Shown here: piece after piece, positions 1 to 11,200 of the stretch | Numbering within the stretch: the stretch's first letter is position 1 | Layout: every line of letters begins with the position of its first letter | Source of the DNA: Diadema setosum | Taxonomy: Eukaryota > Echinodermata > Echinoidea > Diadematoida > Diadematidae | Direction of reading: 5' to 3' | NCBI GenBank assembly: GCA_033980235.1 | Contig: CM067065.1 | Span: forward strand, 23,015,337 to 23,079,336 | DNA length: 64,000 nt | The notes under the pieces: generated by a model | What the model was told of the DNA's origin: nothing | Seen by the model: the letters and a program-made list of their open reading frames with translations, nothing else | Database searches by the model: none | Translations under genes and position numbers: made by a program

Positions 1-556
1 AATCATTACACGTTCTTTATAAGTTCAGAATGTACCGAACAGATTACAATCTGTGTCTAAAGTGGGCTTTACAGAAGTTTTGGAAACGATGAAACGACTA
101 CTGAGCGAGATTTATTTCTTCCCCCGCTTAACGTAGCAAGCATATACCTCTCTGTGGACAGCGAAAACTAACGTCCTATAATCATATTTCATCCGAGATT
201 TTTCTTTTTCTGAACAACCGCACCGATCGACAAGACCTTAATCTGAGGGAAAACATGTTCTAGGTGTTACGAAGCGACAACTAGTTAAGTTGCATAATGC
301 AACGAGATGAAATTTCCACAAAGCTAACCAAACCTAACGTGTCGGAAGAGCTTAAGCTTTATATGGTTTGACAGTGACGTCCGTAACCTTTCACCTCATA
401 TCCTAAGCAGCAAACCATTTCGTAATAAAAAAGAAATAACTTACTTGGATTATCTGAAACCATCTTGTTGACATATTAGATCAAGGCGTGATATGCCGAG
501 TATTCGTTTCAACTTGTGCTGAGATGACTTGGAAAGGAAATCATCGGTACATCTAG

Positions 557-691
557 CTCGTCTTTTCGAGTTACAACCTAGCATAGGACGGAAATACAAT
601 GTAGAATGTGAGTTAACGGACAGCCTAAGGAGCTACTTCAATCCTACAGCTGTCGGCACGCACTGCACGAAAGTCTGTGACGGTAAAACCG
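557..691 (+). CDS. Putative exon of gene A made by fusion of two exon remnants
   Basis: The frame is open and symmetric phase 1 (135 nt) from an AG at 555-556 to a good donor (GTAAGC) at 692. The encoded segment contains YNVECEL, like an Ig B strand, and ends [11 protein letters not shown], whose last phase joins correctly to the SRCR exon. In unit B the two halves are about 660 bp apart (26943-27023 and 27640-27736), so a deletion in unit A seems to have joined them. The acceptor has a poor pyrimidine tract. This may be a relic rather than a used exon. Confidence 0.35.
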
Positions 692-1137
692 GTAAGCAAA
701 CAAGCCCTCGGCTGGATTTGGTCCAAAATAACCTTTTCTTTGTCTTCTTCTATTTTTTTTTTCGAGAATCATCTTCAAGAAAAGACATAATCTTCTGAGC
801 AAGCACCCCACGGAATTTCAATCCATTCTGAGGCATCAATAATGTTAAATGTCTTTGTAAATATGAATATAGAGTGTGTATGTAATATATATATGAAGTG
901 TTTGTTTGCAAAAACCGATAAGTCCATATTTGTCAAATGGAGATATTTGCGATTAAAGGTGAAGAAAAATAAAGAGAATAATAAGATTTTTTTTCTTCTT
1001 TTGACCATAACTTCAAAAATATACCTTTGTATGTAGTGACCAATATAGCATTTAAAAGGTATTATTTTGTACTTTATGACAGAGAGCGTACTTCAAAATC
1101 TTCAAAAATGGACTTATCGGTTTTTGCAAACAAACTC

Positions 1138-1182
<45 letters not shown>

Positions 1183-1187
1183 CATAT

Positions 1188-1239
<52 letters not shown>

Positions 1240-2150
1240 AGAGTAGATCGTATCACCGGATGCTTTTTTTTTTTAGGCTTTGAATTCCGTACTCAGAGGA
1301 TGATATTTCGGCTAAAAATAACACCACTTCACAGACTCCTGGAAATTACGAATTCAGCCAACTTATGTCAATTTTTTGCTCCAGTTTTTAGAAAATATGC
1401 TTCAAACATACCCCTCTAAAAAAAAAAAATGTCTATTTGCGCGATGCAAAATCGCATTGTATTACTGAACACGATTTTCGCAATGAAATAATCAAGGTCT
1501 TGCGCACCTAGTCCTTGCACCAAAATCACAATTCATCCCACAAATCACCGTACACATTCTCACCGAGCGGATGACAAAGAAAATAAAAATCGGCAAATGA
1601 GGCTCAAATTTCGTATTTTGCGGTAAAATGTCTGTCTTGAGCTTTATTCGAACAGTTCACGCAGTAAAAACTTGTGAGAAATCGACAACTTCTAGTTTAC
1701 GTGCTTTGTCTATGAGAGCTGCATGCGCTGGTGACGAGTTGCGGGCCCGTTTCTTAGCGCACAACTATCCCGCATCGTTCGCGTTTGAGGACAATAGCTA
1801 GACATTTCCGATATCGATCAGTGAACTTTTGGTTCTATTGGAATCTTCAGCATTTTTCCTGATATGTGAGTGGGATTTCATAGAATTTCAGTCACGAAAT
1901 GTGATTCAAACATGCATAAATATTAACTAAGACGAGGTGCGGGTCTCTCAACTATAAATTTGAGGTAAAATGTGAATTTCTTCGTGTTTTACATTTTTAT
2001 GTCGCCTTTTTTGAGATTTCGGTCCACACAAAGTTCTGTGAGGCTAATCTACGAAGTCTCGCGCTTACAGAATGTCATTAGTACGCAAAAATGTGCGTGT
2101 CTGGTAATACCATGGTGTCCGGTAATACCATACCGATATGCAATATATGA

Positions 2151-2212
<62 letters not shown>

Positions 2213-5200
2213 CACAATAATTTGTGTTTTTCAAACTAATAATGTGCATTTTTATGGTACGTAGCATCTAATATCTGACCATGTTCTGGATCTGACATAT
2301 CAAGGGTACGTACGACAAAATTATAAGAACTTTATGAGCACGTATAAAATTACAGAGAACAATTTAAATATCAAAGTCCTGAACAGACGAACGTCCGTGA
2401 TGCTTTTATTTCCATCGCTGCTGCAAATTCTGCATATGTTGTAAGGATGTCAAATTTCCTATAATTTGCATTGACAATACCTTTTCAAATTTTTGAAAGA
2501 GTTAGGAAAGCTAGGTACTCTCTGCCGTTATCTGCTGGTTATCCATCCTGGAACATGACCCTAGTAGTAGAACGAACGTCCGTGACAATTCCAGCGAACG
2601 TCCGTGACGTAGGCAATCCCTCCGATAGGGATAACTTGTCCCGAAAGTGTCCTGTATTCTTTAAAACTTTTGGCTCCAATAGCGACAAATAAAGTTTTAC
2701 AAAGTAAACAATGAGTTTAGAGCAGTAGTTTCAGAAGTTTTAAGGCATTATGTGATCATGATGAACAAACAGTTAAAAATTTACTCACAATTTTACGCTT
2801 GTTTTCCCTCTAATTATACAAACACAGCTTAACACTGAAAACAAAGTTATATGAAAATGGAATTTTGCGTAATCTGTAATTTCTGTGCATTTAAATTTCT
2901 TTCTAATGAGGTTCTAGAGACAATTTGTACTGTTACAGGTTCTGAAAGTTTCGCTCACGGACGTTCTGTCCGAGAAAGGAAATTTCTGATAATTACAAAT
3001 ATATCACTGCACATAAAGTTATTGTTAGTTGAAAATATTACCAAATCACTGAGCCACTCATACCCGAAAGTGAATAACGTTCAGCACTCAATTTACCTGT
3101 AATAACAAACGGAAAACGTTTTGGTCACGGATGTTCGTTGGTTGAATAAGTCAATGGATTACATAGTAGGAGAAAGAGGATCAGTGCCACTTTTTAGTGA
3201 CAGGTGCTCCAAGTGTTTATCTTTTGAGTATGGTAGCTGCCATCTCAAACAGAACACATCCAGTTTTGGTCTCCATAACGGACGTTCGCTGTAATTGTCA
3301 TGATATTAAATGCCTTAATTCATTCTTATTTTTTCTCTTCATGACGATTTTTCTCTCATTCCCTCAATAGCCTGAACATGCTGCGACCAAACGGAAAACA
3401 AAAACAAAACAAAACAAACCAAAACAAATCCGAAAAGTGCTACGCAATCACATTCAGGATAATGACGGAAGAAGTCTGTAATGGGCATGTGTTGAATAAG
3501 AAACGGAAAAGTTTCAAAAGGACGTGGAAGCAGTTGAATGAAAATGACTGAGAAACAGAGGAGGGATCGAGCTCTAACACACTGAGAAAAGAATTGCCAG
3601 TGCACTCCCGTTATACCAAATTCCTCTGGAGAAGTTTTTGTTTGTTTATGTTTTTTATTTATCGAAATGCCGTCACAAGCGAACAAAAATAAGGCAGTAC
3701 ACAATTATTGTCTGATGAAAACACACAAATCCTCCGCTTATCATCACATGGTGTTGTTTTATACTCATCAATGAAAAGCAATGTTCATTTGTAATTCTTT
3801 CCAAGATTTTTTTTTTTCATTTTACATTTAAGAGACAGAGAGATCGTCAATTTGTTTGTGCTTTCGTGCTTACTTTGAAAACACTGAAAAAGTAATGATT
3901 CAGAATAGGTTTAAGGTTGCACTTTGATACGTTCGCTCTTCCAAAGATTCGTTACTCCGATGTCCAAAGGTTTGTTATTCCGAAAATGAAAAAAAAAAAT
4001 GTTTGTAGTTAATTCAGGAGGTTTGTTATTAAAATGTTCTTATTCCGAAAGTTTGTTAGTCCGAAAAATAGATATTAAGGATCATTACTTTTATGTCCGT
4101 TCTTCTAAAAGTGGAATGGGCCTGATATTCGTTAAGGTGAAAACGGTTATTATGAGGTTTTGAAATTTGGAGGATTTTAGTTGTAACTTGTTTCTCCACA
4201 TTTGGATAAGCGAACATGATTTTTCATGTTCCAATTAATAAACCTTTCGATTAACTTTTGGAGATTCCTATCATTTACCGAATAAAAAAGCTTCATAATT
4301 ATACGAACTCTATCAATTTTCGTATTGACAAACTGTATGAATAACGAGCCTCCGAAATGACGCACTACAAAATGTTTGTTATAACAAACCATATTGTATA
4401 ATATCGAAGTCACAAACATCCATCCAAGTTATCTGGACTTATTGTGTCTTGTTATGACGAAACTTTGCAGTATCGAACCTATTATCATTTCTGACTAATA
4501 TAATAACACAAATTCTCCTCGGTAACAGTGTGTAACACAAAGAGCAAACACAGAGGGATTTCTTCCTAACGTATTCGTTTGCCCTCCCCAGCTAAACTTC
4601 GTATTTCTATAACGGAACACATTTCTGTTGTTTTTCTATGTTAATTCTTTGTCATAATTTTAGCTGTGACCATGTTCGTTATAAGCAAATTTTGCATTGT
4701 AGACTTTATATAACAAGTTTAGGACCTGAATCTTTACTTCATGATAACGAAATTTTTATAAATATATTCGCTCTCAAGGATGGACTACGTCACTGAGATT
4801 ACACGTACGTTTGTACGTTCATTTGCGAGAGATGGAAAAATTGTTTTCTTTGATTCCTCAGTATGAGAAAATAAACAAACTTATATAATTGAGAATTGGT
4901 AATATCTATTCAGGATTTTGCAGAGGAGTTTGTTCTCGACATAAAATTGCTGCTTGTTGTGAGTAGAATGCGTTTCCAACTCAAGAGAGCTGCATTGTTC
5001 AATATCTTGTTTGTTCCGAACGTCCGTGAACTGCATGCAAACCTCCGTGATGAAAACTATGCTATGTTTGTTGGGTTATAGAGACTGCCCAGATCAGATA
5101 CATCTTAAAAAGGTATGTTATTATTTGGGAGTGAAGGTTAAAGTATTGGATAGTGAAATAAGAGGTCAAAATATTGAGTTTCTGTAAAATGCGCGTAAAA

Positions 5201-8200
5201 TGGAGAAAGTGTTTAGCGGAAGACCAATATTTCAACAGAAATGACGAATTTAGTCAAATCATCAGTTGTCTACCATTACGTAGAGGTTAAGAGTATGTTT
5301 TACAAGCTTAATATTCTGCAAGCACGTACACGTGTCCCTTAAGATATTTCGTTAGGATTTTGAACTGAATCAGATCTTTGCAAACTATGTTAAATGGTAT
5401 TCAAATGTATGTGCAGTACTATTCCTCACGGACGTTCGCTGCTCTGGACATGGTAAACTTCAGCGGTGAATAAAAACTTGTTCCTCTGGGAAAATCCTAG
5501 TATAATTGGGTTCATATTAAAGCTTGAGTTATACTCTTTCAGGTAAGATGAATGATTTGGAGAATTTCCTACTTTTTAAATTTTGCCTTGTTTTGGCTCA
5601 ATTGTACATCGTTCAAAATTCTGACCCATATATATATTAATTTTCATTACATTTTTCATTTTTTGACAGAAAAATGTTCCTTGTAAAGATGTCAGCTTAT
5701 AGAATCAAAATCCACAAATAATGTACGATAAAATTATATCGTGACTTTCTTCCGTCGAGATGTTTTCATTGCAACTAATTGACAAATTGCCCTACATCGA
5801 CGTCGATGTAGGGCAATTTGTCAATCAGTTGCAAAAAAAAAAAAAAAAAAAAATTATATCGGTTAATTTCAGTTCGTTGTTCTGATTTGACCCATGCAGT
5901 TATGTATGGGTCAAATCAATAGAAGTCATGTAAAAAGAAAAGTACTTCAGAAATCTTCAATCGACGTATCAAAATTAATGAAATTATTTTCAATCGATAT
6001 TATGATTTTATATACATATATATTTTTAAAATCAGATATGAATTTTCTCAAGGCATACCGACAGTATACAACTTGTAGGTATCTACGTTGATTTGCCTTG
6101 CTGCACACATTCTAGATTTTCAAAAGTTAACGGAAGCTCGTGAAGGAAATTTTTGAGCTGGTTGATTGCTTTTTTTCGTGCTATCATGAATGATATGAGA
6201 ATCTTTGACAGTGTATACACGCATGCTTTACGTTCTCCCCAATGAAAATACTTTATTATGACCGTTGTTTTTTTTTTTTTAAATCTCATTTCCAGTAAGA
6301 CTGGTAGGAGGGGCCGACGAGAAAGAAGGTCGAGTCGAGATAGAGTGCGATGGGATTTGGGGTACGGTGTGTGACGATGGCTGGAGTATAGAAGAAGCTC
6401 ACGTGGTGTGCAAACAGCTCGGCTACCCGAGGGCTTCGGCACATCTCAGCAGAGCTCACTTCGGACAGGGCTCGGGACCAATTTGGCTCGACTACGGAGT
6501 TCACTGTCCTACTGGTAATGAGAATTCTCTACTGGAATGCTACAGACTTCCGTGGGGTTGTAACGGCCGGAGTTTGATTAAGTGTCTTCATCGCGAAGAT
6601 GCTGGTGTACGATGCGAAGGAGAAAGTAAGTGAATAAGAAATGTATGTCCAACTAGTTCAATATGCGAATAACTCAGTAATATTTCGGAAAACTTGACAG
6701 GTTTTTCATTCCATCAGAGCAGTGGTATCTTATTGTAAAATCTTCATTAACGTTCAACAGAGACAAGTGTATGCCCAGGAATCCATTTCTTCTCAAGTTC
6801 AAGTTCAAGTTCAAGTTCAAATTTATTCGTTTTCCACGATATATAAACATAAATCTCACTTTCTTGATTGACAGAAACAATTCATGTAAATTTGTACAGA
6901 CCAAAAAAAACAATAATGGAAAAAAATAACAGTAGCGATACATTGCCGTAGTTGCTGAGGTAACGAAAGTCAAATAATTGTCAATAGCAGTATATGCATT
7001 GTGTGAAAAAAAAACAATGGAGGGACCTTGAACTTGAACTTGAACGATGCGAAGAGAAAGTAAGTGAATAAGAAATATGTCCAACTATTTCAGTATGCGA
7101 ATAACTCAGTACTAAAACTTGACAGGTTTTCCATTCCATCAGAGCAGTGGTATCTTAAGGTAAAATCCTCATTAACGTTCAACAGAGACAAGTGTGTGCC
7201 CAGGAATTCATTTCTTCTCAAAATCAGGATTATAACTTAAAGGGAACCTAGACCCAAAGACCTATGTGGATTGAGTGAAAGCAGCAACATTAGCAGAACA
7301 CTTCAGTGAAAGTGGGAAAATGGAAGTGTGGAAAAGGGAAACTCGAACAATCGATACAAAAGTTATTAATTTTTGTTTGGTGTTCTGGTGTTGAAACTGC
7401 TCGATGAGGAGACTACTAGAGGTAATGACGTATGAGTGGACAGCAATATAAAGAAAATATGAAGAAAATTCCACAAAGATTCACTTTTCTAGCATAATGA
7501 AAGAGCACTTGACTTACCGCTTTCAGAAAGCAGGGGAAATAATTGCTACCCTTAACATATGTCCGTATCAAGTTAAAGGAATGTGTACGTTTCATAAAAA
7601 GTTAATTTTTGTGGAATTTTCTATATATTTTCTTTATATTGTTGTCCACTCATACGTCATAACTTCTAGTGGTCTCCTCATCCAGTGGTTCCAACACCAA
7701 GATTTTGAAAATTCATAACTTTTGCATCGATTTTTCCATTCTCCTCAAACTTTCACTGGTGTGTTCTACTAATGTTGCTGCATTCACTCAATGCACATTG
7801 CTCTTTTGGTTTGGGTTCTCTTTAAGAGATGACCGTATTTTAATGACAGAAAGTACATTCCCATACTCTCATTCCAAGGTGTATTTTAATGCAATTTCAA
7901 TTTCGAGCAATTTTAAGGACACATTAATTTTACTCGTAGGCATTCATACATTTTGCTGCAGACTCTCCTTCTTTGTGACTCGTCCTTTCTAGCGCAAACA
8001 CACGGGTCGTTGGAATGTAACGAATAATTGTTTTATGTTTCTCGATGTGCTCAAATCTCTGAACAAAGTTTATGAGGAAATTCACATTTATTTGTGAACA
8101 TATTCGAATCTAAATCGGTTGAGGATCTATCCAATCCAATCCAATCCTATCCAATTCCTAGATCCGCTCCTGTAAATCACAGAATTATTCTTACCTTTTC

Positions 8201-11200
8201 GTACTTCTCCTAAGAAAATGTAACCGCCATTGCGGAGCGGTATGCGGAAAGCCGACGCAAACTAGGTTTGGCGTACGGCTTTACACAATACGTCTACTAC
8301 AACTTGAGGAGCGAGCTCGCGTTCTCATCTTCCTCAGTAAACAACGGAGATGTTCTACGATGTCACGTGCTTGGCCTCGTACGGTCAGCCAGGCTACAGT
8401 TGTCAGGTGAGTCAATTGTGTTCCACATATTAGACGCCATAATTTTTTTTTTTTTGATTTTTTGTTGTTATTCTTATTTTTGGTCGATGTTTTGGTCAAT
8501 GCTTTTCATATGAGACTCAAGGGCCCGTAATCTAGAGTAGACCATAGTTTTAACCCAATTTAGACTCATTTATGGTTTAATTTTTAAGTTTAATTTTATA
8601 TTCTGTAATCGAGGTTTTCTGAAACCAAGTCTATTTCGGACTTAATTCAATCTTCCTACTAGTCAGTAGGACTGATTTAAACCCGATTTAGATCACAGCC
8701 GGGTTAATTAAAACACACATTTTACCTCGGAATAAAATGGGTCTAAATATAGCTGTTTTAAACCGTTTTTAAACCCACTTTAGAACAAATATTGGATCAG
8801 TTAACGTTTTCATCAGAATACGGGTTTAGATGTTAACAATTATTTACTCATTCATAAACAGATTAACCATTGATGCGCAAAGGCGATTCGCGTTTAAATA
8901 CATGGCGAGTCTTCTTTTTTTTTCACTAGCCTTCAACGATATTTCTAAACTTGACCAAATTGCAGATTAGCATTCAGTTGTAGCAATCTGTCTCAGTCCA
9001 AGAGGAAGGTCATGGTGACTCAATAGGGGTTAGGAAGGTTTGGTCATCTTTAACCTTTGGCATTTAATTTCGAGACATCCTTGCCAATCGGAGAAGAAAG
9101 CACTCCGCGGTGCATGTGCCAATCGGCGAAAAATGTAGCAGGGTTTAAAAGTTTTCGTTTGGTGTAATAATGTCAGAGGTAAAAATATCAGAGATACAAA
9201 TGTCAGAAGTACAACAAAAATAATGATAATGTCAGAGGTAAAAATGTCTCACTCTCACATTTTCACCTCTGACATTTTTGCTTCTGGCATTTTTACCACT
9301 GACATTTTTACCTTTGACATATTCACCTCTTACTTTTTTACACCGGACATTTTCACTTCTAACATTTTCCCTCTGACATTTTTACCCCTGATATTTCTAC
9401 CCCTGACATTTTAACTTCTGATGTTTTTACCTCAGACATTTTTGCTTATGACATTTTTACCTCTGAAATTTTTACCACTGATATTTTTACCTCTGACATT
9501 TTTACCTCTGACATTTTTACCTCTGATATTTCTACCTCTGTCATTTTTACTGCTGACATTTTCACTTCCAGCATTTTTACCTCTGACATCTTTACGTCAG
9601 ACGTTTTTACTTCTGACATTTTTTATCTATGACATTATTACCTCAGAAATTATTACTTCTGACATGTTCACTTCTAACATTTTTGCCTCTGACACTTTTA
9701 CGTCTGACATATTTACCTTTGACACTTTTACCTTCCACCAAAGTGAATACTTCGTGTTGTTGTGTGCGTATTTATAATCTAGACGTTACCACGCATATAG
9801 CAGACACGGACACTGAATTGTAATGCCATGGTATTACATGGGTTTGAAAAATACACATTATCAAAACTTGACCTTCTACTTTTAAGTATAACCGTTCTAA
9901 ATCGATGGAGAGTGTACACAACTTTCTAGATTAAAACGTGCGAGACAACCCCCCCCCCCCCCCCCCATACACACACACGCCACTTATCAACATATCATTT
10001 TTCATTTGATGTATTTTTTCTTACAAACGGTAAACTGGTAAGAATTCAAAAGTCTGTTTATGAGAAGAAATTTATGAGAAGCGTTTTATTTCCTTTTGCC
10101 TTTTAAGAAGATTTCGTTTTGAAAGAAGGATAGTAATCATTGCTAATAAGACCTTTCACTCTTCTGTAACTACTAATTTTAGTTTAAAGTCATGGAACTA
10201 TAATGTTGCTGGTGTTCAAGTGATAATAAGGTACAGACGCCACACCAATAAAGGGTCTTGCCTAATGCACTACAGTTATCCAGTTACACACCAAAAACAA
10301 ACAAACAAACAAACAAACGAAAACAAAAACTACCAAAGTACGGCTAAAATGTCTTTTTTCTTTTATGTAGCCTAAAACCTATCCTCCAACATTTCCATAT
10401 TTTCACCCTACACTCACGTTGACTAGAATTTAACTAATTCTATTTTCACCTCTCCTCATTCCATATACGAACTTCAAACAGGGTCTGGAGGTGGTTCGTG
10501 TGATCGAGGTAATTGAGATATTTCTTTTGTAAAAGTTTTCTGGCGTGGTGTTAGTTAGCCTAAATTACATATTGAATCCCCGCACATTATTATTGCTGAA
10601 AGTTTTTTTTTTCTTCATGAAGACATGTAGGACTTTTGAAGTGGAATTAGACGCAAGAATTAAAAAAAAAATGTTATTAGATCCTTGATACTATCCTAAG
10701 ATCATAGAATCCCCTCACAACTCTATGTTTCATAGAAAGAAATACATCTGGTATTCTACCCAATTGATGAAATTATCCGAATCGCCAAATTTGCCCCTGT
10801 TTCTACTCTTATTTTCCCTTTATAATAGTCAACTTTCACTAAAAGGTCCAACGCTCTATGAACAATATCTTTCAATTTTCAGACAAACAACGTTATTTCT
10901 AAATGTTTTTAATGTGGAATATAGATCGGTCGTCATTTCCCGATCTATTGAACTATATGAATACTGCGGTAATCTTTTTTTTTTCTTTTTTGTCAAACTT
11001 TTCATCATTCTCTCCATCTCCAATATTGCTGGATTTTGTTTTTTCATGATCTTGGCTTAATGTAATATAAAAGTACATGCATGTAAAAAGAATTGTCTAG
11101 ATTATCATGTGGTACGATCCACTGTTTCGTTTCGCAGATGGCGCTCAGCCCAATGCCGGCATCTTGTCTATTGAGACTACGGAGATCAGAGGCGAGGATA

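Larger units (their letters stand above)
740..5801. other. Unit-A-specific insertion in the first intron
   Basis: Unit B goes directly from the counterpart of about 735 (near 27780) to the counterpart of 5802 (27894) with only about 110 bp between, whereas unit A has about 5 kb. The segment holds a MITE in a TA array (891-1144), a second TA array, and a field of a 12-bp motif in both orientations (2389-5437). No coding exon could be supported. Its right edge is the centre of a 62-bp palindrome. Confidence 0.7.

Noticed and set aside
1027..1419. Open frame of 130 codons with YIYI repeats
   Set aside because: It is a read-through of the (TA)n microsatellite and the MITE; no protein-like sequence outside the repeat.
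3339..3704. Minus-strand frame of 121 codons
   Set aside because: Low-complexity hydrophobic text with no domain, no splice context and no counterpart in unit B.
9168..9740. CRISPR-like regular repeats
   Set aside because: Units are contiguous with no spacers, in an intron of an animal gene; a minisatellite explains them.
9223..9823. Long repetitive frames FTSDIFTSDI and FLPLTFLPL
   Set aside because: All are translations of the 15-bp minisatellite in different frames.
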